NCBI RefSeq assembly: GCF_000203815.1
Contig: NW_004457729.1
Coordinates: 744,674 to 808,673 of the forward strand
Direction: 5' to 3'
DNA length: 64,000 nucleotides
Source: Cavenderia fasciculata
Lineage: Eukaryota > Evosea > Eumycetozoa > Acytosteliales > Cavenderiaceae
The notes below the pieces were generated by a model, which did no database searches, was not told where the DNA came from, and saw only the letters and a program-made list of their open reading frames with translations. Both the position numbers and the translations under genes were made by a program. Numbering within the stretch: position 1 is the stretch's first letter; each line of letters opens with the position of its first letter. Positions 1 through 13,100 of this stretch are shown one piece after another.

Positions 1-1454
1 CCAAATTCGAAAAAGGTGCCACTGGCAAATGACTTTTGACAATATTGGCAGACAAAGTGCTCTGGATGCCATTGGGTGCCGAGGGCATTGATGCATTCGC
101 CACGGATTGGTTGGTTGCAACCTCCACAACGGGCAGCAAAGGTGGCGTAAAAGTCAGTCTCGCAATAGGGACGACCGTCACGTTCAAAGAAGTTGCCTCC
201 CTCGAATGGTTTGAGACATTGTGTGCAAACAAAGTGGTGGACGTGGAAACGACGGCCGAGAGCAGTGATGCAACGATCGGTGATGGGGTCGTCGCAGTGA
301 GCACAACGGGCACAAAACAACTCTTGGTAACACTTTTCGCAGTGGGGAACTCCCTCTTGTTCGTAGAAGTTCTTGGTGCCAATGGGGTTGTGACAGTTGC
401 TGCACGAGAAATGCTCGGGATGGAACATCTTGCCCATGGCTTGGATGGTTTCACCGAGAATTGGTTTACGACAACCAGCACAAGTACCACGTGATGTTGG
501 TCCGGTCGAATCAATATCATTCATTTGACTGGTAAGGTTGGATAATAACTTGTCCAAATCATCACCTTGAACTACCTTTGGACGTACTGCACCATTATTT
601 TGTTGTTGTTGGTTGATGTTGTTTTGGTTGTTGTTGTTATTTGATACACTGACACTGGCTGAAGCTGGGTAAGATGAAGCAACAGATGGACGACTAGATG
701 TGGCAACGGATGGAGCAGGCTTGGAGACAGCGACGGTTGGGGTGACGGTGGCAGCTGGACTCAAATTCTTGAGCAATTCGTCCAAATCTTCGGTAGACAA
801 TGATGGTTGAGCAGTAACTGGTGCTGGAGCTGGAGTTGGGGCGGGCTTGGCAACGATTGGTGCTGGGGTGGGGGTTGCAGTGGCTGGAGTAGATTTTGGT
901 GGTGCAACCTCGAGGACAGCCTTGCTGACTTGAAGTGGTGCCTTTTTAGAGGTGACAGTGGCAGTCGATGTGAATTTCATTGGCTGGCCAGCTTGTGGAG
1001 CGGCCGAGGCCGATGATGTATAGGTGTTTTGTTGTTGTTGTTGTTGAACAGGTGCTGGTGCTGGTGCGGGTACTGGAGGAGAGTTGCTGGCCTTGATGGC
1101 AGATGAGATGGAACTGTTGAGTGACTCCATCAATGCGTCCAAATCATCAGATGTATCGATCGCCTGCTGTGAAGTGTTTGCCTTGTTGCTTGACAAATTG
1201 TTTGAGCTAGTGTTGTTATAAGAGTTGGATGAGGAGGATGAGAGGGTGGGCTTGGTCTCGACCGAGGCCTGCAAGTCGCCCATAAGGCTCTCTATTTCAC
1301 TCAATTGTACCTTGGAGGATGTGTCCAAGGGTTTGACCGTGGTGGTGGTAGTAGTTGGTGCAACTTGTACAGCTGGCTTTCCACTCTTTGGTCTGCCCAA
1401 ATCGGCTAATAATGCGTCTAAATCATCCATTTGTAATCCTTCAACTTTACTCAT
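1..1454 (-). CDS. paxB: Paxillin (LD motifs plus LIM domains), C-terminus beyond window
   Basis: Focal-adhesion scaffold linking the actin cytoskeleton to cell-substrate contacts. Read from ATG at 1454 with no intron visible. Five LD motifs: DDLDALLADL (about residues 10-19), LSEIESLMGDL, DDLDALMESL, EDLDELLKNL and DDLDKLLSNL, separated by Pro/Ala/Thr/Gln-rich linkers. LIM domains start near residue 323 with CAGC; a second begins CARCAHC and a third, beginning CGGC, runs off the window edge. The family normally has four LIM domains, so the missing 3' end probably holds the rest of LIM3 and LIM4. The LD-to-LIM order is diagnostic of paxillin. The upstream AT-rich region with an ATCT microsatellite is probably its promoter side. 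Confidence 0.93.
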   Translation of the reverse strand, partial: MSKVEGLQMDDLDALLADLGRPKSGKPAVQVAPTTTTTTVKPLDTSSKVQLSEIESLMGDLQASVETKPTLSSSSSNSYNNTSSNNLSSNKANTSQQAIDTSDDLDALMESLNSSISSAIKASNSPPVPAPAPAPVQQQQQQNTYTSSASAAPQAGQPMKFTSTATVTSKKAPLQVSKAVLEVAPPKSTPATATPTPAPIVAKPAPTPAPAPVTAQPSLSTEDLDELLKNLSPAATVTPTVAVSKPAPSVATSSRPSVASSYPASASVSVSNNNNNQNNINQQQQNNGAVRPKVVQGDDLDKLLSNLTSQMNDIDSTGPTSRGTCAGCRKPILGETIQAMGKMFHPEHFSCSNCHNPIGTKNFYEQEGVPHCEKCYQELFCARCAHCDDPITDRCITALGRRFHVHHFVCTQCLKPFEGGNFFERDGRPYCETDFYATFAARCGGCNQPIRGECINALGTQWHPEHFVCQYCQKSFASGTFFEF

Positions 1455-3025
1455 TTTTTAATAGAGAGAAAAATGTTAATTAATATTAAATTATATTATA
1501 ATATAATAGAATGGTTTGAGTTGGATGAGAAAAAGGGAAATGAAATGAATGGAATTTGAAAAATATTATAAATATTTTGGAATAATATATATCTATCTAT
1601 CTATCTGTCTGTCTGTCTTGTGTAATCTATCTATCTATCTATCTATTTATGATATATAAATCCTTGTCCTTTTTTATCTTGTGTGAGGAGAAGAGGAGGA
1701 TGGATATGAGGATGATTGTTATAATTTTTAAAAGAAATTAAAAAAAAAAAAAAAACAATAACAACAAGCCAATATTTAATTTAAACAACCATACTCTCTA
1801 AAATTGTTGAATTTCATATGTTATGTGACAGACACACATACAAACAACCAACACACATTAGTCTAATCTAATGGCACATTGATGGTGGAGTGGTGGGGTT
1901 GGGTATAACTCTAAGGGAGTCTCACAAAATTCCACCCCCAAAACCGCCCACCATACCATCCCACCAACACCAACACCACAAATTAATTTATGATTCGATG
2001 TTGATCGATAACATCAACCATTGGATTGTTGTGGCAATAAATAAACATATTCTATTGTTGTTTTGTTGTTGTTTTGAATGTCAACAATTGTATTGTTATC
2101 GATCGAGTTCGTAAAATACTGGTTTGGTTTGTGTTTGGGTTTGGGTTTGGTTTAGTTTAATTTGGTTGGTTGGTTGAATGTATTGTTGTTTATATTGGTT
2201 CACCCAGCTAAAAGAAGAAGAATTCATTCATTCATTCATTTCTTGATAGATGTCATCTATAACTAATGTTCTTTCTCTAAGTTCTGTTGTTTTAAATGTT
2301 CATATGATTTTTCAAACGATTGTTTGTTTGTTTGTTGAGTTTGTTTTGTTTGTTTTGTTTGCTTCTTCTACCTACAAAATTAAAAATACAAGTTGATATA
2401 TATAATAAATAAATAAATAAATAAATAGGGTATATAATAAGTAATGAAAACAGAACAGTACTTTTAACAACAATGATAATGACGGCCACCAAGAGATGTT
2501 TATTTTTTTCAAAAAAAAATTGCTCATGAATTGTTTGAAGCCAACCAAAATTCAAATAATTTTTCAACGACTCCATCTTCCTAAGAATTGACCTCTTTGA
2601 AATCGATTGTGTCCACCTTATCCTTCCACAAATACGGTTAATGGGGAATTCCTATCTACTATCTACCATCTATCCACAACAACAAATCAATCACTTTCAT
2701 CGTCGATCGATCGATTGATTGATTGATTGATTGATGTATGAGATTGAATATCATTATTGACAAGCGAGATAAGAGATAAGTATGTTTTAACACATAAAGG
2801 AATAAATACTTTAGTTCTCCTATCTCATCGATCTTTGAATAATAATAAAATCGGGTGACCAAAAAAAAATTGGCACTGACAGTGAAAACTCCATTTCTAG
2901 GTATTATTCATTTTTAATTTAGCTTTTGAGTTCAGTTCAGTGTTCATTTTAAATATATATATTTTTTTATAGTGTGATTATTATCTCTTTCTTCTTCTTT
3001 AGCAACATACATACAAGATTAAAAG
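1455..3025. other. Intergenic region between divergent paxillin and BRCT genes
   Basis: About 1.6 kb with no convincing gene. It holds simple repeats: an ATCT tract near 1589-1647, a TAAA tract near 2405-2427, and GATT repeats near 2708-2735. It is AT-rich throughout and should contain the promoters of both flanking genes, which are transcribed away from each other. No specific operator could be recognised. Confidence 0.6.
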
Positions 3026-5426
3026 ATGGATTCTGATACTGATGATGGAGTAAACAACAAAAGATTTCAAAAGAACAAGTCAAAGACTGTAGCCACACCA
3101 ACTCCACCAGAAGATGTTGTTGATCAATTCACTAATTTGAATCACGAACCCACCAAGAGTTATTCTCTTAATTGTAAGTAATAAATGGAAGAAAACTTGG
3201 TTGACATGCTACATGTCTTACTATAAGTAAGAAACATCAAATTAACAAACTTTTGATCATTATTATTGTCTAGGTGGAGATGGTAGTGATCTTGAAATGG
3301 AGGATGAAACTGATGCTGTTGTAAATAACAGTACTCCTCCTATTGTCAACAATAACACTACTACTACAACTACTGCTGCTGTTGCTTCCACTTCATCCCC
3401 TGCTTCTTCATCGGACAAGGAGGATTCCTCCTCTTCTTCTGCTCAAACTGAAAAGAAAAGAGGTCGTCCTAAAAAGTCAGAGGAAGACAAGGAAAGAGAT
3501 AAAAAAGAGAGGGAAGCCAAGAAAAAGGAAGAAGCTCAAAAGAAAAAGGAAGAAACTCAAAAAAAGAAAGAGGAAAAGGAAATGGAGAAAAAGAAAAAGG
3601 AGGAAACCAAAAAAGAAAAGACTTCCTCTTCAAAGAAAAAGAAAGATGTAGAACAAGATGAAGATGAAGAGATGGTATTTGAAAGTGATGGAGAAAAGGA
3701 AAAGCCAAAGAAACCAACAACTATCGACAAGGATAAAAAGACTGCTGCCAAGGAAAAATCAACTTCACCATCCACTGGTAATAAGAAAAAGAAAGAAGTA
3801 GAAGAAGAAGAGAAACAAGAGGAAAAGGATGACCATGATGATGATGATCCATTTGCAAGTGAAGAAGAAGAAAAGGAAAAGCCAAAAAAACCAACTCCAA
3901 AGAAACCAACAACCACTGAGAAGGATAAAAAGACTACAACTACTATTAGATCAACTTCATCACCTACCACCACTACTGCTACCAACAAGAAAAAGAAAGA
4001 TCTAATAGTAGAAGAAGAGGAAGAAGAAGAACAACCTCAACATGATAGCGATGATGAAAAAGATAAAAAGAAAAAGTCATCAACTAAAAAGGAGGAGGAA
4101 CCGACAACAACATCATCAAAAAAACCAGCAGCATCTTCCAAATCAACAACAAAAGAACAAGTCACAACACCAAACAAATCAAATGGTAAAAGAAAAAAAG
4201 ATGAAGAAGAACAAGAGGAAACCAAGGAAGAAGAAGAAGAAGAGAAACCAATTGTTCAACCAAAAAAGAAACAATCGCCAGCAAAGGAATCACCAGAGAT
4301 TGTATCAACAAAGAAAAAAGATGAAAAGTCAAAGAAATTTGAATCACCAACAATCAAAAAAGATAGTAGTAGCAGTAGTAGTACAACCACAACAAAAAAA
4401 GAATCAACTACAACAAAGAAAAAACAAGATGAAAAGAAAGAAAAGAAACCAGATAGTAAAAAGAAACAAGATGAAAAGAAAACCAAGACAGGTAAATCAT
4501 CTAAAAAGGAACAATCTGCTGTGGTAGGTGATGAAGATGAGCCAATGGAAGAATCAATTGAAGAGGAAGATGAACACTCTGAAGAAGACGAAAAGATTAT
4601 CGCCATGACATTGGTACCAGACACAGCCAAGGACATGCTAAAGGGACATATCCGTTCATTGGAAGCAACATACACTGATGACGAGACCATATTCACCCAT
4701 CTGATTCTCGGCGACTCTAAACGAACCGTCAAGGTACTCAATGCAATGGCTGCTGGCACTTGGATTCTCACGTCATCCTGGATCACTGAATCATCGACAA
4801 AAGGTGAATGGTTGGAAGAGTCTGACTATGAAAGTACAGCACTTCCAGGCATCAATGCAGCTCGTGTGGCACATGAAACTGGTGAGCTCCTTCTATCTGG
4901 CAAGTCGTTTTATCTCGATGGCAAGGTCAAAGATGTCCATCTCAACAAACAGAAAAAGAAACAACTTATCACACAATTGGGTGGAACCATCTCAAAGACC
5001 TTTGAAAACTGTGATATCTGTCTCTTTTCTGGTGATTCCAGCACTGAAAATGAACCTGGATCTGGTAAACCTATTGTTGACGATAGATGGCTCTATGAAT
5101 CCATTGCTGAATATTCTATTCAACCTACCGATAACTTTACCATTTCTTTTAATGATAAAAAGAAATCATCTGCATCATCGTCGACTCCTTCCAAATCTTC
5201 CAACAAGGAGAATGATAAACCTTCAACTCCAACAACTCCAGGCAAGAAAGAATCAAAGGAAAAGTCAACACCAGCAAAGTCTGATAAACCATCAACTCCT
5301 GCCAAATCATCGGCCAAAGAAAAGTCTACAACACCAAAGTCTGACAACAAATCATCATCAGCCTCTACAACTCCAAACAAGAAAGAAAAATCACCAAAAA
5401 CTTCCAAATCATCAGATAAAGATTAG
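3026..5426 (+). CDS. Lys/Glu-rich protein with C-terminal tandem BRCT domains
   Basis: Two exons, 3026-3173 and 3274-5426, joined by a GTAAGT...CTAG intron that keeps the frame; 766 aa. Residues about 60-465 are highly charged low complexity (Lys, Glu, Ser, Thr). Around residues 475-675 lies a globular part with two BRCT-like repeats: HLILGDSKRTVKVLNAMAAG then TWILTSSWITES and WLEESDYES, followed by a second unit ending in DDRWLYESIAEY. This resembles the C-terminal phosphopeptide-binding tandem BRCT of MDC1/PTIP/Brc1-type DNA-damage proteins (family knowledge). A Ser/Thr/Lys-rich tail follows. Probably a nuclear chromatin or DNA-damage adaptor. The exact orthologue is not recognised. Confidence 0.82.
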
Positions 5427-5832
5427 AATCGATGAATGTAAACACAAACCAAATCAAATCCAAAAATCAAATCCAAAAATATTAATAATAGAATCTAATC
5501 TAGATACCAACAACACAACAATAATAGCAAGGTGAATAATTTAATCTATTACTTTCACTCATTAATAATATTAAAACTAGACATGTTTTTTTACTTTTTT
5601 TAAAAAATAGATAAATAAAAAAAATAATGATATTAAATATTATTATATAATTGTAAACTAAACAAAGACATAACAATAATACCAAAATGTGTGTTTGTAT
5701 CCTTTTTGTTTATCTTTAAAGTTTTTTTTTTATAAATTGTTTATTTTGGCAAAAATTATTATTATTATTAATTATGAATTGATTATTATTGGATTCTTTA
5801 AATATTATTATTACTATTGGGATCTAAAGATT
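5427..5832. other. Convergent 3' intergenic region
   Basis: AT-rich spacer between the converging 3' ends of the BRCT gene and the V-ATPase c'' gene. It contains ATTATT and poly(T)/poly(A) tracts that probably serve both polyadenylation sites. No gene seen. Confidence 0.5.
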
Positions 5833-6945
5833 TTACTTGGCACCAAGAGTAACGTTTGAAGTCATCAAAATACCGACAATGACACCATATAAACCAAGAG
5901 CACCAGCGAAAATTTCAACGATAAGCATCTTTACAAACAATGATGGGTTTTGAGCATCACCTAAAGCGCAACCACTACCAGCAATACCAACACATACACT
6001 TTTCAAAAGAAATGAGAAGGAGGAAAGAAAGGTTAGTTATATTATTTTTGTTGATACAAATAATTTGTTTCATTTAAGACATACCCAGAGAAAACATTAC
6101 AAAAACCAACGGCGGTACCAGCAGCAAACATGAGATAACCAGCATTGTAATCAGCAGCTGGATCGGCAAGATTCAAACCTTTACCCTTCATACGACCTTG
6201 GAGAATAATGGCAGTAATAATACCATAAATAGCGACGGCTTCACAGAAAATAATAGAAATAATATTCTTTGATCTAATTCTTGGTTCCTTGACGGCAGCA
6301 CCAAACAATGATGAACCGGTGATCCAAATACCCCTAAAAATGATTTTAATAAAATAAATAATAATAGTATTAGTAACTTGATTAATAATTCAAGTTGACG
6401 AGCGAGTAAGATAAGATAGGTTCATAAAAATTGATTGACCAATTGATCGATGATGATGACAATGATAAATATTATTTTGTTGTTGTTGTAATTGACAATC
6501 GATTGTTTCCAAATATCTTGATAGTTTGTTTTGTCTTTTGTTTGTTAATCGAATATCCAACATTGATGATTGTTGTTAGACCGGTGAAATGTTGTAGTAT
6601 CTAAACCAAACAAAGAAATTTATCCAAAATAATTTATATATTATATATCCACAATATCGTATCTTGGTTTTTGTTCATTTGATATCATTATCATCATTAT
6701 CATCATCATCGTCAATACCTATTCAATCCACTTTTATGAACCATCATCAATCATTCATTTAAACTCGTCTGTTGTTGTTGTTGTTGTTGTTTGCTATTTG
6801 TTATTGTTTCAATTTACCATGATGAACCGACGACAGATAAGGCAATAGCCAAACCACAACCCAAGGCAGCCCAGGTTGGTGGAGCAATATTTGCAATGAA
6901 GAATCCAGTTGGATTATAGTATTGGGCTGGTGTAAAACTGCTCAT
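5833..6945 (-). CDS. ATP6V0B: V-type H+-ATPase membrane subunit c'' (21-kDa proteolipid)
   Basis: Three exons on the minus strand: 6945-6818, 6333-6085, 5998-5833; 180 aa. Forms part of the rotating proteolipid ring of the V-ATPase V0 sector, acidifying endolysosomes and the contractile vacuole. The signature [19 protein letters not shown] followed by [16 protein letters not shown] matches c'' rather than c. The glutamate in FCEAVAIYG and the one in [15 protein letters not shown] sit in transmembrane helices as expected for proton-carrying residues. Ends VTLGAK. The 483-nt first intron is long for this genome. It is transcribed divergently from the subunit c gene 1.8 kb away. Confidence 0.93.
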
Positions 6946-8772
6946 TCTATATGTATATATATATTATATGTTATTTAGTTGTTGTTTGTTATTTAATCTA
7001 TATAAAAGAGAGAGAGAGAATAGATAATAGAGAGAAAAGAGTTTATGTTAGTTAATCGAAAGATTCTCTTTACTCTTTAACTAGTACACTACGAATCGAA
7101 AGCAAGCAAACAATATTAAATAAGAAGAGAGAGAGAGAGTTGATATTTGACTAGTCTTGTGCTAAGAGATTTGATTAAAACAAACAACAAAAGCAAAAAG
7201 AGGGAAAAACAACAAACAGAAAGAAAAAAATTAAAAATAATTTAAATTTTGTGGAGACACTAGAAAAAAGACGAAGTATTGTGAAGTTTCCTCTTTACCC
7301 CATATTCTATCTATCTATCCTCCTCATATATATATATATATATAATTAGATATATACTTCTATTCGGAAACTACTTTATAATACATGTAATGTATACATA
7401 GACACACACAACACACTACACAACAATCATAAAGATAGATAAGAGATAGAGATAGTAGAAGGAAGAAGATATCTGTATTGTATTGCTTTGCTTGTTTTCA
7501 CCAACTCTAGTTTGTTTCATTCTCTCTTTCTCTTTTATTCATCCTGTTACTGTTATTCTTCTTACCTTAGAGATGTCTATATTGCGTCTTCTTTTACTAC
7601 TACTCTTTCTATTTCTACTCAAAACAAAAAAAGGGATCGATCTCTAGTTTGGTTGTGTTGTTTATAACTTTTAATAACTTTGGAGGAGAAAAAAAATCTT
7701 TCCTTTGTTGTACGCGTTGCTCAAAAGAGAGAGTTGGTGAAACAAGGGATGGCGAAAGGAGGAAGGAAGTGTCCAGGGCAACAAAGTCTCTTCCAAGTCT
7801 CGTTAGAAAAACAAAAAAAAATTGTTCTTGTCACCCAGTATCGTCGTGCAAAAGGAGGTGGAGGTGGAATAGTCCGCAGCCTGATCATCGAATGAAGAGC
7901 CCAGTGTTTTGCTTTCATTTTTTTGATTTATTTTGGATTTATTCGCGATTCACCAAACAGGCTTTAAACAGCTACCTTTCACATCCCTGTTTGTGTTTAA
8001 ATATATACTACTTCTATCGTCTTTTAATAACAACAACGTCGTTATTTGTACTATTTCCAACAACAAGGATCCACGCCATTATTTAATCCCTTTCTCTCTA
8101 TCTTTTTTTCACATAACCCTCAAATACATATAATATATAAGGTAAATTCAATACAATTCAAATCATCAAATCAACCTCAATCCAAACATCTCCTCTATTC
8201 ATGTCTCGTTCCTACTACTCTACAACATCCAACCATCACGATAATGATCTCTCCTCTCTCTCTTTACCAGGATTACTGTTCCCCACCTGCACCACATACA
8301 CCAACAAAAGTTTCCCTCCATTTTTTTATACATTCATTCTTTCCAATACATGGATGACACCTATTCTATTCAATCCTATTCTATTCTTCCCCGACCATCC
8401 ATTTGTCTAGTGAAAGAAGGGGGATAGTTAGATAGTTATTTATTTATTATCTGGAACGTTTGACGGACGACAAATATCTTATCTTATTCTATCCGGTTTT
8501 TTAATATGAGCGTTGCGGCGCCGTCTTATATTAATATTCGCGTTTTGGAAAAACATCGATGACACCAGGTCAACAGAAGTATCAGGAGAGCTTTTTTTAA
8601 CAATTTTTTTCAATTTTCATTTTTTTAAATTTTTTTTTCACCCTCAGCGTCACCTCTTTCTTTTTTTTTTTTGATCAAAACACAATTTTTTCTAGTGTGT
8701 ATAGGATAGTATCATTGAACTTACTCTTGTTCTCTCTCACATATATTTATATAACATCAAAACAATAATAGA
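6946..8772. promoter_or_regulatory. Shared upstream region of the two V-ATPase proteolipid genes
   Basis: A 1.8-kb region between divergently transcribed V-ATPase c'' and c genes, with no convincing coding sequence. It holds a TA microsatellite near 7325-7344 and an unusually GC-rich patch near 8508-8545 containing GCGGCGCCG, standing out in AT-rich DNA. About 100 bp before the subunit c start lies the palindrome TTTTGATCAAAA (8669-8680). These are candidate regulatory elements by inference only. Confidence 0.5.
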
Positions 8773-9792
8773 ATGATTCAATTATTCGCTCTTCTCGCTG
8801 CCGCTGCTGGTAGATTAATCACTGAAGCTTGCCCAATCTATGCTCCATTCTTTGGAGCTATGGGTGTTACCTCTGCCCTCGTCTTTACTGGTTTGTATTA
8901 AATTTAATAACAGTAATTAGTATTAGTATTATTATTATCTATCCCGAGGTCATCTCAATCAAGTTGATAACAAATAGTAGAACGACAATAATATCATACA
9001 AAACAGATCATCTTTAACAACAACGACAACAAACAAACAAACAAGTAATCAACCAATAGTATTCTTCGTTACAACAAACAAACAAATAATTTCAGGCTTG
9101 CATTGAAAAATAATCATTTTAACACCACACCTACTACTATCAGTACCATGCAACAATAACAACTACAACAAATAATAATAATAAGAGATCTTGTATATAT
9201 AATAATCCTACTATTAATAGTATATACAACTTTGGTTGAGAAGGGATCTATAGATATAATAATAATAATAATAATTAATAATTTGATCTATATACATATA
9301 ATCTAACCTTTTCTACTTTACTTTTTCTATTTTACTTTTTTTATAGTCATGGGTGCCGCTTACGGTACTGCCAAGTCCAGTGTTGGTATTTCAACTATGG
9401 GTGTCATGAAGCCAGATCTCGTCATTCGTGCTTTCATTCCAGTCATTTTTGCTGGTGTTATTGCTATCTATGGTCTCATTATTTGTGTCATTATCGTCGG
9501 TAACTTGGGTAAGACCACTGCCAACTACACTCTCTACAAGTCTTTCACTGATCTCGCTGCCGGTTTAACTGTCGGTCTCTGTGGTCTTGCCGCCGGTATG
9601 GCCATCGGTATTGTTGGTGACTCTGGTGTCCGTGCTTTCGGTCAACAAGCCAAGCTCTACGTTATTATGATGCTTATTCTCATTTTCTCTGAAGCTCTTG
9701 GTCTCTACGGTCTCATTATTGGTATTTTGCTTTCCGGTGTCAAGGATGACTACTGTCCAGGTACCCCACTTGCTCCACCAGCTGCTCAATAA
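8773..9792 (+). CDS. vatP: V-type H+-ATPase 16-kDa proteolipid subunit c
   Basis: Two exons, 8773-8890 and 9347-9792, joined by a 456-nt intron with GTTTGT donor and TTATAG acceptor; the junction makes a Val codon; 187 aa. Four transmembrane helices. The first exon encodes helix 1 ([14 protein letters not shown]), the second continues [15 protein letters not shown], the classic subunit c loop. The ion-binding glutamate is in [15 protein letters not shown] of helix 4. Ends [11 protein letters not shown]. Ring subunit of V0, partner of the neighbouring c'' product. Coding sequence is strikingly GC-rich and codon-optimised (GGT, GCC, CTC), as expected for a very highly expressed gene. Confidence 0.95.
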
Positions 9793-10134
9793 ACAGTTGC
9801 AACTGGCCTTTTAAAAAAGCAAATGATAAATTAAATAATAATATATCAAACAATTAATAATAATAATAATAATAATGTTTTCTAAAAATCAATAAAATAA
9901 ATCAAAAAAAAAAAACTTATAAATATAATCAAAAAAAGATGTACCTAGTAGAAGTCGTATAGCACTCTATCTATCTTGTCAATGTATTTAATTAAAGTTG
10001 TTCTTGGAATTAGTTACAGAGTGTATGATGAGACTGAGGTGCTTTAGTTGCAATGAGAGAGAAAGAGTTCATTTTTCTTTTCATCATCATTTGGTAAACA
10101 CACAGATATATGTGGTACAAATAAAGAATAGGAG
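9793..10134. other. Intergenic region before MSH3
   Basis: AT-rich spacer with AATAAA-like sites and AAT repeats directly after the vatP stop, giving its probable polyadenylation signal, then the short promoter of MSH3. No gene seen. Confidence 0.5.
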
Positions 10135-13100
10135 ATGAGTAAAAGACAAACATCATCTTCAAACCTAAAGCAATCAAGCTTGACAAGTTTCTTTACACCT
10201 ACAACATCGACGACATCAACAACAACAACAACAAACAACAAGAAAAAGGATGAAATGGATGAAGATAAAGCACCTGTTGTCGTTGCAAAGAAATCATCAT
10301 CACCAAGAACAAAGAAACAAAGTCCAAATGTAAACATTGAAGAGGAAGAAGAAGAAGAAGAAGAAGAAGTGAAGCCAAAAAGAAAGAGTTCTTCAAAGGC
10401 AACAAAGAAACAAGATACACCAGCAACTACAACAACATCAACAAGTGGAAGAAGAATAGTTTCAACTAATGTAAATATTGGTTCAATGTTGGATAGTGAT
10501 TCAGAGGATGAAGTATTTTTGAAAAAGAGAAAAAAGAGACCAGATTCTGATGATGATTACAATCCTGATGGTAAAGATGATGAAGATGAGAGCTTATCAG
10601 AGGATGATGGTTTCATTGTACATCAAGAAGAGGATAGTGATGTGGATATTGGAAACAAACAAGATGACGATGATGATATTATGACATCATTTGATACAAC
10701 CTCAACTACTACTACAACTACTACAACTACCAATGTAATCAAGATACAACCACCAATTACAATGTCATTTGGTGAAGGACAAAGAATTATAATATCGGAA
10801 CGTGTTAGTTTACCAGCTGGAACACCAACATTTACTCGTGATGAAGCTGCCAAGAAAAAGTTACTAAAGGGTCTAGATACAATGGAAAAGATTAGATTGG
10901 ATGCAAGAGCAGCTGCTCAAAAGGAATTGGAAGGTGCACCAGAAGGTGATGATGAGGGTGGAGATGAAGAAGAAGAAGAAAAAACAAAAAAGAAACCTGC
11001 TGCTGCTGGAAAGGGAAAATCATCAACATCAAAAGCAGCAGCCAAAGTAAAATATACACCATTGGAACAACAATATGTAGATATTAAGAAACAGTATCCA
11101 GACACTGTACTAATGGTAGAGTGTGGATACAAATACAAGTTTTTTGGAAATGATGCAGAGGTTGCCAACAAGGTACTCAACATCTATTCCTATGTCGTAA
11201 AGAACTTTCTCAATGCAAGTATTCCAACTGTGCGTCTGTACCATCATCTACGTCGTCTTGTGCAAGCTGGATACAAGGTTGGTGTGGTCGAACAGATTGA
11301 AACCGCTGCTCTCAAAGCTGTCAGTGATTCAAAAGGTGGACCATTTGAAAGAAAACTCACTCGACTCTACACAACATCTACATTTATCGATGACCAAGTA
11401 GATGAAAGCAACAATACCTTGGATTTTAGCAACATATCACCCAATTATCTTGTAGCATTTTATGAAGACACTCAAATCAAAAAGATTGACTCACCAACCA
11501 CCAGAATATCATTTGTTGCCATTTCAGTTAGTACCGGTGAGATCATCTATGATTCATTTGATGATGATCTACTACGTAGTCATCTTGAAACTCGTCTAAC
11601 TCATCTCAAACCAACTGAAATTCTCTTACCACCAGAATACAAACAAAAACAAGATGATGGTACAGATCATTTTATTTATTCAAAATTTACTCGTTTAACT
11701 TCAAAGGTAAGAAAAAGAAGTAAAGAAATTAAAGAATAGAATAATTAATTAATTATCTCTTTTTTTTTTTTTTTTTTTTTTTAGACAATTAAACAATATT
11801 GTAAAACAAATAATGTTAGAGTTCAATTAATGAAAGAAAGTTTATATGATAAGGATTTATCAGTTTCAAATATAACAGATTTATATGACCAATTTGAAAA
11901 TAATCAAGAAACCCAAACTGCTCTATCAGCTGCATTGACCCTAGATTCTAGTCAAATAGTTTGTCTTTCTGTATTGACTACTTATTTGAAGGATTTTAAT
12001 CAATTTAATTCTGTATGATAAATCTAAAGTCAAGATAGATATCTATATTAAACTTATTAATTATTTTTTCTCAGATATTAAAAGTAGCATCAAATTTTAA
12101 AGCATTTAAAATATCAAATCATTTAATTTTACCACGATCAACTATTGATAATTTAGAAATACTTCAAAATGAAGATACAAAGAGTGAAAAAGGTTCATTA
12201 TATTGGGTAATGAATCGTACTCAAACTATTGCTGGTAAAAGATTATTTTTAAATTGGATTTGTAAACCTTTAATTGATTTAGAGTAAATAGATATAGAAA
12301 AAAGAAGAAGAGATCTTTCTATTTATTAATTTATTAATTTTATTTATTTATTTTTTTTAGATTAATTAAATTAAGACAAGAATCTGTAAAAGAATTATTA
12401 AATTGTATAGTGGAAAGAGTTAAATCGATTGAATTGATTGGATCATTTTTAAAATCGAGTATACCAGATTTACAAAGAAATCTATCAAAGGTATTTTACA
12501 AGAGTCAATGTAAACCAAAGGATTTCCTTTCGACTATGAAATCATTCCAAAGACTTTCAACTCTATTGTCTGATGTTTCTCGTCTTGGAGAGTTTAAATC
12601 AAAGGTACTAAAAGAGTTGTTTGGTATCAATGATGAATGGGCTGGTGAAAGAGTTGAAAAGTTTAGAGTCAAGGTTGACACTACTCTAAAGGCCATTTCA
12701 CACGATGAAGCAACATCAAATTGCAAAGAAAATATTTGGACCGATGAAACAAGATACCCTAAACTAGTCGAGACAAAGGCACATATCAAGGAGATACAAG
12801 ATAAACTCGACCAATATTTGAAAAAAGTAAGAAAAGAGGTTGGTAAACCTACACTGGAATATTTACATCAACCAAGACTTCATTTGGAGTATTTGATAGA
12901 GTTGCCAGTTGCTTTCAAACAAGTTCCAAAGGATTGGTTAAAGATTAATGCTACACAGAAGCTTTCACGTTATCATACACCCTATATCATAGAGAATGTT
13001 AAATTGTTGGCTCAACATCGTGAAAGATTGACTCTTTTGGCAAATGAAGCTTGGTTGGATTTCTTGGGCAAGGTTGGAAATGACTATACATTGTATAGTT

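Noticed and set aside
3469-4786. Long Leu/Ser/Phe-rich frames antisense to the BRCT gene
   Set aside because: They are shadows of Lys/Glu/Thr repeats in the sense strand and have no plausible composition.
7649-8410. Several frames of 60-145 codons between the V-ATPase genes
   Set aside because: Low-complexity or Ser/Phe/Leu-rich compositions, overlapping one another, no splice context; judged to be non-coding promoter DNA.
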